This document shows positions 53,823 to 62,650 of a DNA stretch of 64,000 bases, piece after piece (within the stretch, counting starts at the first letter, position 1; each line of letters opens with the position of its first letter). The notes beneath the pieces were generated by a model. The model worked only from the letters and a program-made list of their open reading frames with translations. It did no database searches and had not been told where the DNA came from. The translations under genes and the position numbers were made by a program. The stretch is taken from positions 11,046-75,045 of the forward strand of contig JBBPYC010000025.1 in the NCBI GenBank assembly GCA_038200275.1, written 5' to 3'. This stretch comes from JBBPYC01 sp038200275. GTDB taxonomy: Bacteria > Pseudomonadota > Gammaproteobacteria > Burkholderiales > Burkholderiaceae_C.

Positions 53823-54544
53823 ACCTGATCGAAGCGCAGGGCTTGCAGACCTACTATGGAAAAAGCCACATCCTGCACGGCGTCGGCCTGCTCGTGCGGG
53901 AAGGGGAGATCGTCACGCTGCTCGGCCGCAACGGCGCCGGCAAATCGACCACGCTGCGCAGCCTGATGGGGCTGACACCGGCGCGCGAGGGCAGCGTGCG
54001 GATCCTGGGGCAGGACACCACGCGCTGGCCGCCGCACCGGATCGCCTCGCTGGGCATCGGCTTCGTGCCGGAAGGCCGCAAAGTGTTCCGCAACCTGACG
54101 GTCGATGAGAACCTGCTGGTGCCGCTCGAACGCCCGGGGCCCTGGAACGTCGCCCGCGTCTATGAGCTGTTCCCGCGCCTGCGCGAACGCCGGGCCAACA
54201 AGGGCGGACAACTCTCGGGCGGCGAGCAAGAGATGCTGGCGATCGCGCGTGCCTTGCTGTTGAACCCCAAAGTGCTGATCCTCGACGAGCCTTCGCAGGG
54301 GTTGGCGCCGCTGATCGTGCGCCAGGTGTTCGAGGTGATTCGAACCGCGCGGGCGAACGGCATGTCGGTGCTGCTGGTCGAGCAGAACGTGCGCGCCGCG
54401 GTCGCCATTGCCGATCGCGCTTATGTACTTGAGCACGGAACCATGGCCTACGAGGGGCCGGCCGCCGAGTTCGCCGAGGACGAGGAGCGGGTGCGCGCGC
54501 TGGCCGGCGCGAGTGCCGAGCGTTGGGACGAGATCGACCTCTGA
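53819..54544 (+). CDS. livF: HAAT ABC transporter ATP-binding protein (LivF-like)
   Basis: A 241-residue second ABC ATPase. Walker A is GRNGAGKST, the signature is LSGGEQEMLAIARAL and Walker B is LILDEPSQGLAP, all canonical for LivF. The ATG overlaps the livG stop by four bases. It ends the transporter operon; 225 bp without a gene separate it from the acyl-CoA dehydrogenase gene. Confidence 0.93.
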   Translation: MNLIEAQGLQTYYGKSHILHGVGLLVREGEIVTLLGRNGAGKSTTLRSLMGLTPAREGSVRILGQDTTRWPPHRIASLGIGFVPEGRKVFRNLTVDENLLVPLERPGPWNVARVYELFPRLRERRANKGGQLSGGEQEMLAIARALLLNPKVLILDEPSQGLAPLIVRQVFEVIRTARANGMSVLLVEQNVRAAVAIADRAYVLEHGTMAYEGPAAEFAEDEERVRALAGASAERWDEIDL

Positions 54545-54769
54545 CCGCGGGGCTGATGGCGCGGCCAAGCTGCGCATAATCCGTTGACCATGCGGCTCGG
54601 GGCGGCTGGATCTCCCCGCGTCTCGTTTCCACACCGACTCGGCAAGGCCTGCCCGTGGTCGTCCCGGGAAGCTGGAATCCACCGGGGCCTTGGAACAATT
54701 TTCGGGTTCGGCGGCAACAAACTGAACGTCGCCTGCCGCAAAGCTTCGCCTTTCGTGCAGGCCCACACG

Positions 54770-55903
54770 ATGAACAACATCTACACCACCCCCGAACACG
54801 AGTTACTGCAAGATCAGGTCGCGCGCTTCATTGCCCGCGAAGTCGAGCCGCACGCCGCCGCCTGGGAAGAGCAGGGCAGCGTACCGCGCGACGTGCTGCG
54901 GCGCATGGGTGAAGCTGGGCTGCTCGGCATCGCGTTCGAGGGCGAATACGGCGGCGCCGATGCCGATGCGATGACCAACCTGGTGTTCGCCGAGGCGCTT
55001 TCGCAATCGACTTTCGGCGGCTTCATCATCACGGTGCTGGTGCATACCGACATGGCCGGGCCGCATCTGCATCACGCGGGCAGTACGGAGCAAAAGCGCC
55101 GCTTCATGCCCAGGCTGACAGCGGGCGAATCGATCTGCGCGGTCGGCATCAGCGAACCCGGTGCGGGCTCCGACGTGGCGGGCATCCGCACGTCGGCCAA
55201 GCGCGACGGCGATGCGTGGGTGCTGAATGGCACCAAGATGTTCATCACGAACGGCGTGCATGCAAACCTGTATTTCATCGCAGCCAAGACCGGCAGCGCG
55301 CGGCACGACATGAGCATGTTCATCATCGAGAAAGGCACGCCCGGATTCAGCGTGGGCCGCGCGCTGAAGAAGAGCGGCTGGTTGTCATCCGACACGGCCG
55401 AGCTGATGCTCGACAACGTGCGCATCCCGGCCGAGAACCTGCTGGGTGACGAAGGCAAGGGCTTCTATTCGGTCATGAAGAATTTTCAGACCGAACGCAT
55501 TGCGCTGGCTGCGATGGCGATCGGGCACTGCACGCGTGCGCTGGAACTCACGCTGGACTATGTGCGCCAACGACAGGCGTTTCAGGCCACCTTATGGGAC
55601 AAGCAGACGATCCGTCAGCGCATCGCGATGCTCGATGCGAAGACGCGGGCAGCGCGTGCGTTCATGTACCAATGCGCCTGGGCGGTGGATCAGGGGCAGG
55701 ACATCGTGCAGGAGGTGTCGATGTTGAAGGCACTGACGGGTGAACTCGTCAACGAAGTGCTGCAGACCTGCCAGCAGTTTCACGGCGGCATGGGCTACAT
55801 CCGCGAGACCGCGATCGAACGGCTTTGGCGCGATGCGCGTGTGCTGGCGATCGGCGGCGGCGCGACCGAAGTCATGCTGGAAGAAGTGGCCAAGCGCTAC
55901 TGA
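54770..55903 (+). CDS. acyl-CoA dehydrogenase of the leucine/branched-chain cluster
   Basis: A 377-residue acyl-CoA dehydrogenase. The catalytic Glu appears to be the one in FQTERIALAAM, as in long-chain and isovaleryl types; the C-terminal region reads AIGGGATEVMLEEV, with no Glu at the short-chain position. Signatures GISEPGAGSDVAG and MFITNGVHAN are intact. The open frame extends 62 codons upstream without homology, so the ATG at 54770 is used. It lies between the liv operon and a methylglutaconyl-CoA hydratase-like gene, in a cluster order that often contains this extra dehydrogenase. Confidence 0.92.
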   Translation: MNNIYTTPEHELLQDQVARFIAREVEPHAAAWEEQGSVPRDVLRRMGEAGLLGIAFEGEYGGADADAMTNLVFAEALSQSTFGGFIITVLVHTDMAGPHLHHAGSTEQKRRFMPRLTAGESICAVGISEPGAGSDVAGIRTSAKRDGDAWVLNGTKMFITNGVHANLYFIAAKTGSARHDMSMFIIEKGTPGFSVGRALKKSGWLSSDTAELMLDNVRIPAENLLGDEGKGFYSVMKNFQTERIALAAMAIGHCTRALELTLDYVRQRQAFQATLWDKQTIRQRIAMLDAKTRAARAFMYQCAWAVDQGQDIVQEVSMLKALTGELVNEVLQTCQQFHGGMGYIRETAIERLWRDARVLAIGGGATEVMLEEVAKRY

Positions 55904-56122
55904 TCGGCCGATTTCCGTCCATCGCTACAACCAGCGCGCCCAATCACAATCCAGACCGATGAAGCAATCAGAAGCGCTTGCGATGTACTGTGCTGCATGT
56001 CGTGCGGGGGTCCAGGCCGGTCCGTCTGCAACGCGCAATGAATTTCAATCGGTTTGGCAGCCAATCGGCACCGTTCGGCTGCAGATTGGCTGGTTCGCAC
56101 ACACGCTGCCAAGGAAAACCCC

Positions 56123-56923
56123 ATGACCAACGCTCCCATCAAATCGCTCCAGATTGCCGTGGATGGCCACGTCGCCACCATCGCGCTGAACCGCCCCGAT
56201 GTGCGCAACGCGTTCAACGACGACGTGATTGCCGAACTGACGGCGGCGTTCCGTGTGCTCGGTGCCCGGGCGGATGTGCGCTGCATCGTGCTGGCCGCCA
56301 TCGGCAAGGCGTTTTGCGCGGGCGCGGACCTGAACTGGATGCGGCGCATGGCCGACTATTCGCGCGAAGAAAACCTGGCCGATGCCGCCAAGCTGGCCGA
56401 CATGCTGAAGACGATTCATGAGTGCCCGAAGCCCACGGTGGCGCGCGTGCAGGGCGATGTGTATGCAGGTGGCCTGGGGCTGATCACGGCATGCGACATT
56501 GCCATTGCAGCCGACGTGGCGAATTTTTGCGTCAGCGAAGTCAAGATCGGACTGATCCCGGCCACCATCAGTCCGTACCTGATCCGCGCGATCGGCGCGC
56601 GTGCTGCGCATCGCTATTTTCTGACAGCCGAGCGATTTGGTGCGGCCGAAGCGGCGCGCATCGGACTCGTGCACGAAGTCGTCACGGCCGATGCGCTGGA
56701 CCCAAAAGTCGCCCAGATCGTGCAGGCGCTGGTTGCGGCCAGCCCGAATGCCGTCCGTGTCTGCAAGCAGCTGATCCACGATGTGGCGGGCCGCGACATC
56801 GACAAGGACCTGGTCAATGAGACCGTGTTTGGCATCGCCGATATTCGCGCGACGGATGAAGGACGCGAAGGCGTGCAGGCGTTCCTGCAAAAACGCCAAC
56901 CTGGATGGCTTGGCGGCCAGTAG
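56123..56923 (+). CDS. liuC: enoyl-CoA hydratase, methylglutaconyl-CoA hydratase-like
   Basis: A 266-residue crotonase-family hydratase, probably hydrating 3-methylglutaconyl-CoA to HMG-CoA in leucine breakdown. The oxyanion-hole segment GKAFCAGADLNWMRRM and the later SEVKIGLIPATISPYLIRAIG are typical of LiuC-type proteins and include the catalytic Glu (in SEVKIG). AAGGA stands about eight bases before the ATG. It is followed 30 bp later by a DUF4126 gene and then the carboxylase alpha subunit gene. Confidence 0.93.
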   Translation: MTNAPIKSLQIAVDGHVATIALNRPDVRNAFNDDVIAELTAAFRVLGARADVRCIVLAAIGKAFCAGADLNWMRRMADYSREENLADAAKLADMLKTIHECPKPTVARVQGDVYAGGLGLITACDIAIAADVANFCVSEVKIGLIPATISPYLIRAIGARAAHRYFLTAERFGAAEAARIGLVHEVVTADALDPKVAQIVQALVAASPNAVRVCKQLIHDVAGRDIDKDLVNETVFGIADIRATDEGREGVQAFLQKRQPGWLGGQ

Positions 56924-56953
56924 GCAACTTTTTAAAGACACCGAAGCTCGGCA

Positions 56954-57667
56954 ATGGAAACCGCCTGGCTCGACCTGGTTCAGTGGCTGCATACGGCCGG
57001 CCTGCATCTGGACGCCGGCTGGAGCCGCGGCGTGGCGCAAGCCGCCGGTGCCATGGACATGCCGAGCTTGCTTGCGCTGGCTGCGGCGCTCGGCTGGGCC
57101 AGCGGCTTCCGGCTCTATGCGGTGGTGTTTCTGGTCGGGCTGATGGGCGCGGCGGGTGGCGTGGTGCTGCCGGCTGGCCTCCAGGTGTTGCAGCATCCCG
57201 CGATCCTCATCGTCAGCGGCTTCATGCTGTTCATGGAATTCTTTGCCGACAAGATCCCCGGCTTCGATTCGCTCTGGGACTTGATGCACAGCCTGATCCG
57301 GGTGCCGGCGGGTGCGGCGCTGGCCGGGGCCGTATTCTTCGGTGCGGACAGCGGGATGATGACGCTGCTCGCAGCGCTGCTCGGCGGTACGCTCGCTGCG
57401 ACCAGCCAGGCTGCGAAGACGACCACACGGGCAGCGATCAACACCTCGCCCGAGCCGTTTTCCAACATCGGCGCGAGTCTGGTTGAAGACGGCGCTTCGG
57501 TGGGCGCGATCTGGCTGGCGACAACGCACCCGCTCGTGTTCGGCGTGCTGCTTGCAGTGGTCGTCGTGTTGATGTGGATCGTGACCTGGACGCTGATCAA
57601 GTTCCTGCGCACAGCGTTTCGGCGCTTGTCGCAGTGGCGGTCGGCGGGCCAGCCGCGTGTGGCTTGA
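56954..57667 (+). CDS. DUF4126 family membrane protein
   Basis: A 237-residue integral membrane protein of the DUF4126 family, unknown function. About five hydrophobic segments are visible. The segment FMEFFADKIPGFDSLWDLMH and the glycine-rich ALLGGTLAATSQAAKTTTR are family features. It is inserted between the hydratase and the carboxylase alpha genes, and may simply be carried with the cluster. Confidence 0.85.
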   Translation: METAWLDLVQWLHTAGLHLDAGWSRGVAQAAGAMDMPSLLALAAALGWASGFRLYAVVFLVGLMGAAGGVVLPAGLQVLQHPAILIVSGFMLFMEFFADKIPGFDSLWDLMHSLIRVPAGAALAGAVFFGADSGMMTLLAALLGGTLAATSQAAKTTTRAAINTSPEPFSNIGASLVEDGASVGAIWLATTHPLVFGVLLAVVVVLMWIVTWTLIKFLRTAFRRLSQWRSAGQPRVA

Positions 57668-57798
57668 CAATGAGGACGCAACAGTGAAGAAGACATCGAT
57701 CGCCAATCAAGGCAACCATCTGTTTGAACGCTTCAAGCGGGCGCCCGATCGGCTTGCAACGGCAGCACACACCGGCGACCGTGTCGCCGAAGCACGCC

Positions 57799-59829
57799 AT
57801 GTTTAAAAAAATCCTCATTGCCAATCGCGGCGAGATCGCCTGTCGGGTCGCGGCCACCGCACGTCGGCTTGGCATCAAGACCGTGGCGGTTTATTCGGAT
57901 GCCGACGCGCACGCCAAGCACGTCGCAGTCTGCGACGAGGCCGTGCACATCGGCGGCAGTGCGCCGAAAGACAGCTATCTGCGGTGGGAACGCATCCTGC
58001 AGGCTGCAGCCGACACAGGGGCAGAAGCAATCCACCCGGGCTACGGTTTCCTGAGCGAGAACGATGCGTTTGCCACCGCGTGCGCAGAGGCCGACGTGGT
58101 CTTCATCGGCCCGCCGCCACAAGCAATTCGTGCGATGGGGCTGAAGGCCCAATCCAAACAGCTGATGGAGCGTGCTGGTGTGCCGCTGGTGCCCGGCTAT
58201 CACGGGGCAGGCCAGGACCGGGCGCTGCTCGAAGCGGAAGCCCAGAAGATCGGCTATCCCGTGCTGATCAAGGCCAGCGCGGGCGGCGGCGGCAAGGGCA
58301 TGCGCATCGTCGAGCAGGCGAATGACTTCGCTGCTGCACTCGCTTCCTGCCAGCGCGAAGCCACGAACAGCTTCGGCGATGCGGCTGTGTTGATCGAAAA
58401 ATACGTGCAGCGCCCGCGGCATATCGAAATCCAGGTGTTCGCGGATGGCCAAGGCAACGTGCTGCATCTGTTCGAGCGGGATTGCTCGGTGCAGCGCCGG
58501 CATCAGAAGGTGCTCGAAGAAGCGCCTGCGCCCGGCATGACGCCGGAGATGCGCCAACAGATGGGCGATGCGGCCGTGGCGGCAGCACGTGCGGTGGGCT
58601 ATGTGGGCGCCGGCACGGTGGAGTTCATCGTCGAGCAGGCCGACGACGGTGCGATGCGCTTTTTCTTCATGGAGATGAACACGCGGCTGCAGGTCGAGCA
58701 CCCGGTTACGGAAGCGATCACAGGTCAGGATCTGGTCGAGTGGCAGCTGCGCGTGGCAGCCGGCCAGCCGCTGCCGCTCACGCAGGGCGATCTGAAGATC
58801 GACGGACACGCAATTGAAGCGCGTATCAGTGCCGAGACACCGGACAAGGACTTTTTGCCGGCCACCGGAACCCTGAATGTGTATCGCCGCCCGCCTTGCG
58901 TGAGCTTCACGCGCGGGCCGGTGCGCATCGACGACGGTGTGCGCGAAGGCGATGCGATCTCGCCTTTCTATGACCCGATGATTGCCAAGCTGATCGTGCA
59001 CGGCGACACGCGCGAGCAGGCGTTGGCGCGGCTGGACGATGCGCTGTCGCAGCTGCACATCGTGGGCCTGAACAACAACGTGCAGTTCCTGCGCCATGTG
59101 CTGGCCACACCGTCGTTCGCGCAGGCGCAGCTCGACACCGCGTTGATTCCGCGCGAACGCGCGCTGCTGTTCAACCAGGAGCCGGTCGGGCTGGCGGTGG
59201 CGGGTGCGGCAGCCATTGCGCATACGTTGCTGGCCGAGCGCGCGCAACAAGGCGGCAATCCTTTTTCGCGGCGCGACGGCTGGCAGTCGCACGGGGTGCG
59301 GACACGTCGGTTCGATTTCGAGTTCAACGGCCAGTCCGTAGGCGCCGAGTTGCGCTATCTGCACGACGGCGCGCTGCAGTTGTCGATCGATGATGCGTGC
59401 GCGCCGTTGTGGCTCCAGCGCATGGACGACGGCGGTAAGCAATCCGCCGGCGACGCTTGCGCCATCGAGCTTGAATTCAACGGACAGCGTGTAAGGGCTG
59501 AGGTGCACCGACATGGTGAGGTGCTACACGTTTTCACACCAGTCGGCGCGACCCGCATTGTGTTGCTCGATCCGCTGGCCCATGCGGGTGAGGACTCGAC
59601 GCAAGGCGGCAACTTGAGCGCGCCGATGCCGGGCAGGGTGGTTGCGTTTTTGGTCAAGGCTGGCGACGCGGTGTCGGTCGGCCAGCCGCTCGCTGTGCTT
59701 GAAGCGATGAAGATGGAACACACGATGGCCGCACCCACCGATGGGGTGGTCGAAGAGCTGCTTTACGCACCGGGCGATCAGGTCGCAGAAGGTGCGGAGC
59801 TGCTGCGGCTCGGCGCCAAGACCCCATGA
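57799..59829 (+). CDS. liuD: 3-methylcrotonyl-CoA carboxylase alpha subunit (biotin carboxylase/BCCP)
   Basis: A 676-residue biotin-containing subunit. The biotin carboxylase domain (about 1-450) starts MFKKILIANRGEIACRV and has the ATP-grasp glycine loop KASAGGGGKGMRIV. A middle BT-type region follows, and a C-terminal biotinyl domain has the biotin-accepting lysine K638 in EAMKMEHTM. It carboxylates biotin with bicarbonate and ATP, supplying the beta subunit encoded at 47909. The ATG at 57799 is the family start. Its stop overlaps the next gene by four bases. Confidence 0.96.
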   Translation: MFKKILIANRGEIACRVAATARRLGIKTVAVYSDADAHAKHVAVCDEAVHIGGSAPKDSYLRWERILQAAADTGAEAIHPGYGFLSENDAFATACAEADVVFIGPPPQAIRAMGLKAQSKQLMERAGVPLVPGYHGAGQDRALLEAEAQKIGYPVLIKASAGGGGKGMRIVEQANDFAAALASCQREATNSFGDAAVLIEKYVQRPRHIEIQVFADGQGNVLHLFERDCSVQRRHQKVLEEAPAPGMTPEMRQQMGDAAVAAARAVGYVGAGTVEFIVEQADDGAMRFFFMEMNTRLQVEHPVTEAITGQDLVEWQLRVAAGQPLPLTQGDLKIDGHAIEARISAETPDKDFLPATGTLNVYRRPPCVSFTRGPVRIDDGVREGDAISPFYDPMIAKLIVHGDTREQALARLDDALSQLHIVGLNNNVQFLRHVLATPSFAQAQLDTALIPRERALLFNQEPVGLAVAGAAAIAHTLLAERAQQGGNPFSRRDGWQSHGVRTRRFDFEFNGQSVGAELRYLHDGALQLSIDDACAPLWLQRMDDGGKQSAGDACAIELEFNGQRVRAEVHRHGEVLHVFTPVGATRIVLLDPLAHAGEDSTQGGNLSAPMPGRVVAFLVKAGDAVSVGQPLAVLEAMKMEHTMAAPTDGVVEELLYAPGDQVAEGAELLRLGAKTP

Positions 59830-60761
59830 CCGCCATCACGATGCGCATCCTGTTTCACGCCACCCAAACCAAGGCCGAGCCGTGGCTTGAAGGACTGCGC
59901 GCTGCGCTGCCGCACGCCACTGTGGAAGCCTGGCAAAGCGGTGCGCCGCAAGCCGACCACGCGGTGGTCTGGGCGCCGCCGCAACAGTTCATCGACGAGC
60001 AGCCGAGGCTGCGTGGCTTGTTCAACATCGGCGCTGGAGTCGATGCGCTGCTAAAGTTGAAGCTGCCGCCCGAGTTGCTGCTGGTGCGCCTGGACGATGC
60101 GGGCATGTCGGTGCAGATGGCCGAGTTCGTCTGCCAGGCCGTAATCCGGCAGTTTCGCGAGCTGGATGCCTATGCACAGGAAGAGACGCGCGCAAAGTGG
60201 TCGTTTCGAAAGCCGAACCGGCGCGCCGATTTCACGGTCGGCATCATGGGTCTGGGCGTGCTCGGGGAGCGCGTCGCGCGGGCGTTGCAGCACTTCGAGT
60301 TTCCGGTGCGCGGCTACAGCAGGACGCGCAAGCAGGTGGCGGGTGTCGAATGTTTCTCCGGCGCGGCGCAGTTCCAGGCCTTCCTGGCTGGCACCCGCAT
60401 GCTGGTTTGTCTGCTGCCGCTTACGCCGGACACCTCTGGCATCTTGAATCGTGAGGCGTTCGCCGCAATGCCGGTCGGTGGTTACCTGATCAATGTCGCG
60501 CGCGGCGAGCATCTGGTGGAAGCCGATCTGCTTGAAGCGCTTGACAGCGGCCAGTTGGCGGGCGCTGCGCTTGATGTGTTCCGGACCGAGCCGTTGCCGG
60601 CCGACCATCCTTTTTGGGCGCATCCCAAGATAGTCGTCACGCCGCATACGTCGGCGCGCACCTTGCGCGACGACACCATCGCGCAGATCGCGGGCAAGAT
60701 CGAAGCGGTCGAACGCGGCGAGCCAATTCGCGGCGTGGTGGACCGTGGGCGGGGGTATTGA
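59826..60761 (+). CDS. ghrA: glyoxylate/hydroxypyruvate reductase A-like dehydrogenase
   Basis: A 311-residue D-2-hydroxyacid dehydrogenase of the GhrA type. The NAD(P) motif is GIMGLGVLGERVA, the catalytic Arg is in INVARGEHLVE, the Glu in DVFRTEPLP and the His in VTPHTSA. It would reduce glyoxylate or hydroxypyruvate, or a related 2-keto acid. The ATG at 59826 overlaps the carboxylase alpha stop (ATGA), though a second ATG at 59841 fits the family start better. It is coupled to the leucine cluster without an obvious pathway link. Confidence 0.9.
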   Translation: MTAITMRILFHATQTKAEPWLEGLRAALPHATVEAWQSGAPQADHAVVWAPPQQFIDEQPRLRGLFNIGAGVDALLKLKLPPELLLVRLDDAGMSVQMAEFVCQAVIRQFRELDAYAQEETRAKWSFRKPNRRADFTVGIMGLGVLGERVARALQHFEFPVRGYSRTRKQVAGVECFSGAAQFQAFLAGTRMLVCLLPLTPDTSGILNREAFAAMPVGGYLINVARGEHLVEADLLEALDSGQLAGAALDVFRTEPLPADHPFWAHPKIVVTPHTSARTLRDDTIAQIAGKIEAVERGEPIRGVVDRGRGY

Positions 60762-61082
60762 TGGCTCGCCCCCAACCTTCACTCCCTGCGGTCGGCTTGT
60801 CGAGCTTCCCCTCACCGGGGGCGCTGCCTGTGGCCTGGCAGTGCCAGCTCCGTGGCCCCTGCTTGATCTGGGCACTTGGTTCCGATCGTTGCGGATGCGC
60901 TTGGGTGATGGGGACGGCACCATGTGCGGTGCTGAACTGAAGCGCCTGTCTGAAGGCGTGCAGCGTGTCGCGCGGGCGTTGCTGAACAAGAAGAAGGGGC
61001 ATCTGCTTGCGCCCCGGTTGCTTGACCAGACAGCGCGCACCGCGCAGCACGCAACCGATGTGCCGCTCTCGCGAGGTGCGCA
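60762..61082. other. 321-bp gap with a 13-bp palindrome
   Basis: No convincing gene is seen between the GhrA-like and DUF1289 genes. Frames cover it on both strands but lack protein character and ribosome binding sites. A perfect palindrome CTGGCA-G-TGCCAG lies at 60835-60847, inside a GC-rich stretch that could be an intergenic repeat element or a transcription-ending hairpin without a T tract. Confidence 0.5.
60835..60847. repeat. 13-bp perfect inverted repeat
   Basis: CTGGCA and TGCCAG face each other around a single G, 74 bp after the stop codon of the GhrA-like gene. No T-run follows. It occurs once in this form in the gap and may be a hairpin or regulator site. Confidence 0.35.
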
Positions 61083-61316
61083 ATGAGCGTGTATGCGCGC
61101 ATCGTCGCGGCCACGGCGCAGCGCGTTGCCAACACGAACGCTGCGGGGCCGTCGCCGTGCGTGTCGGTCTGCCAGATGGACGAAGCCACAGGTTGGTGCG
61201 AAGGCTGCCTGCGCACGATCGACGAGATCATGGACTGGGGCGCGTTGGACGAGTCGGCCAAGCGCATCATCTGGCAACGGTTGGCGCAGCGCGCCGATGT
61301 TGTCATCAAGGGCTGA
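61083..61316 (+). CDS. DUF1289 family small Cys-motif protein
   Basis: A 77-residue protein with the DUF1289 pattern: SPCVSVCQMDEATGWCEGCLRT, four cysteines in a C-x3-C-x8-C-x2-C arrangement likely to bind zinc or an Fe-S cluster, followed by EIMDWGAL and an Arg-rich helix. Function unknown; such proteins are frequently encoded beside dehydrogenase or isomerase genes. It lies 51 bp before the isomerase-like gene. Confidence 0.88.
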   Translation: MSVYARIVAATAQRVANTNAAGPSPCVSVCQMDEATGWCEGCLRTIDEIMDWGALDESAKRIIWQRLAQRADVVIKG

Positions 61317-61367
61317 ACGGGCGATTGAGCCGAACAGACCTGCCGAGCGCCAACCCACACGACCGCC

Positions 61368-62021
61368 ATGAAACAGATCGACTGCTACTTCGATTTCATC
61401 TCGCCGTATGCCTACCTCGCGTTTGAGCAGCTGCCGCGTGCGCTGCAAGACGCCGGCAGCTACGCGGTGGCCTACAAACCGGTCGTGTTCGGCGCGTTGT
61501 TGAAGGCACACGGGCAACTCGGCCCCGCCGAGATTGCGGCAAAGCGCGACTGGACCAGTCGGCACGTCTCATGGCTCGCGCGCGAGCATGGCATTGCACT
61601 GCGCCACCCGGCCACGCATCCGTTCAACCCACTTGACGTGTTGCGGCTCGCGCTCGCGTGCGGCAGCGTGGGAGACGACCGGCTGCCCAACCGGCACGTG
61701 TGCCGCGCCATCTTCGAGCATGTGTGGCAGTCCGGGCTCGATGCGGCGGATCCGCAGCGGCTGGCTGTGCTGCAACAGCGATTGAAGCCGGCCCGCAATC
61801 CGCAGGATGGAGCAATCAAGACGCAGCTCCGCTCCCTTACCGAGGAAGCCGTTGCGCTTGGCATCTTCGGCGTGCCGAGCTTCGTCGTCAACGAGCGCCT
61901 GTTTTGGGGATTCGACGCGTTGGCGATGTTGCGGGCATACCTGCTCGGCGACGACTGGTTTGCGCCGATGCACTGGGATGAGATGGCGGATCGACCACTC
62001 GGCGCACAGCGGCGTCGTTGA
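61368..62021 (+). CDS. 2-hydroxychromene-2-carboxylate isomerase-like protein (DsbA-fold)
   Basis: A 217-residue protein of the glutathione-dependent kappa-GST/HCCA isomerase family. The N-terminus CYFDFISPYAYLAFEQL contains the conserved Ser in SPY that activates glutathione, and the cis-Pro region reads GIFGVPSFVVNERLFWG. HCCA isomerase acts in naphthalene breakdown, but most homologs in genomes lacking that pathway have unknown substrates, and no other naphthalene genes are seen here. Confidence 0.88.
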   Translation: MKQIDCYFDFISPYAYLAFEQLPRALQDAGSYAVAYKPVVFGALLKAHGQLGPAEIAAKRDWTSRHVSWLAREHGIALRHPATHPFNPLDVLRLALACGSVGDDRLPNRHVCRAIFEHVWQSGLDAADPQRLAVLQQRLKPARNPQDGAIKTQLRSLTEEAVALGIFGVPSFVVNERLFWGFDALAMLRAYLLGDDWFAPMHWDEMADRPLGAQRRR

Positions 62022-62311
62022 GACAACTCCTTGATCGGACACCCTGCCACAGACCGTGCTGGCTTCGCGCAACGACGCAAACATTCGGGGTCGTGACCAA
62101 GAATTTGCCAAGGCGCGTCCAGCCTGTGGCGGCATGCCATCAATTCCAGGGTTTACCCTTTCCGGTGATTCCCTGACGGCGATCAAAGAAGCGAGCACAC
62201 GCACGTCACGATCGGTTACGGTTGTAACTCTCACGATCGGCCGACGTGTTCCAGGCAAGTGACCTGGTCACTTCATCGCCTCTCTATCTCTTTCAACAAC
62301 AAGGATTGCGT
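62022..62311. other. 290-bp gap before the symporter pair
   Basis: I see no gene in this stretch. It should hold the promoter for the DUF4212/symporter pair. The sequence just upstream of 62312 contains AAGGA about nine bases before the ATG, the probable ribosome binding site. Confidence 0.5.
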
Positions 62312-62635
62312 ATGTCACTTGACGATACGTCCCAAGCCTATTGGAGCGCGACGCTCCGGTTGCTCGGCGGCATTCTGGTGGTCTGGTTTCTGGTGTCGTT
62401 CGGCGCCGGCATCTTGTTCGCCGAATGGCTCAACCAGTTCCATCTGGGCGGCTACCCGCTCGGCTTCTGGTTTGCGCAGCAGGGCTCGATCTACATCTTC
62501 ATCGTGTTGATCTTCTACTACGGCTGGCGCATGGGCGCGATCGATCGGCGCTTCAACGTCGACGAAGAGCGACCTGCCAATCGCCTGCCGGCGAAACCGG
62601 TCGTCCGGCCGCAACAACAACAAACTCGTCGATAA
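62312..62635 (+). CDS. DUF4212 small subunit of sodium:solute symporter
   Basis: A 107-residue membrane protein with two hydrophobic segments (about 16-36 and 49-67). The pattern GAGILFAEWLNQFHLGGYPLGFWFAQQGS is typical of DUF4212 proteins, which are encoded just before VC_2705-type sodium:solute symporters and thought to act as a small subunit. The C-terminal 30 residues are polar and glutamine-rich. It lies 15 bp before the symporter gene, so they are co-transcribed. Confidence 0.9.
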   Translation: MSLDDTSQAYWSATLRLLGGILVVWFLVSFGAGILFAEWLNQFHLGGYPLGFWFAQQGSIYIFIVLIFYYGWRMGAIDRRFNVDEERPANRLPAKPVVRPQQQQTRR

Positions 62636-62650
62636 CAGGTTGCGCAATTC

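Noticed and set aside
60745..61086. 113-codon plus-strand and 148-codon minus-strand frames in the gap after the GhrA-like gene
   Set aside because: Neither has family resemblance or a ribosome binding site; the sequence looks like intergenic DNA with a palindrome.
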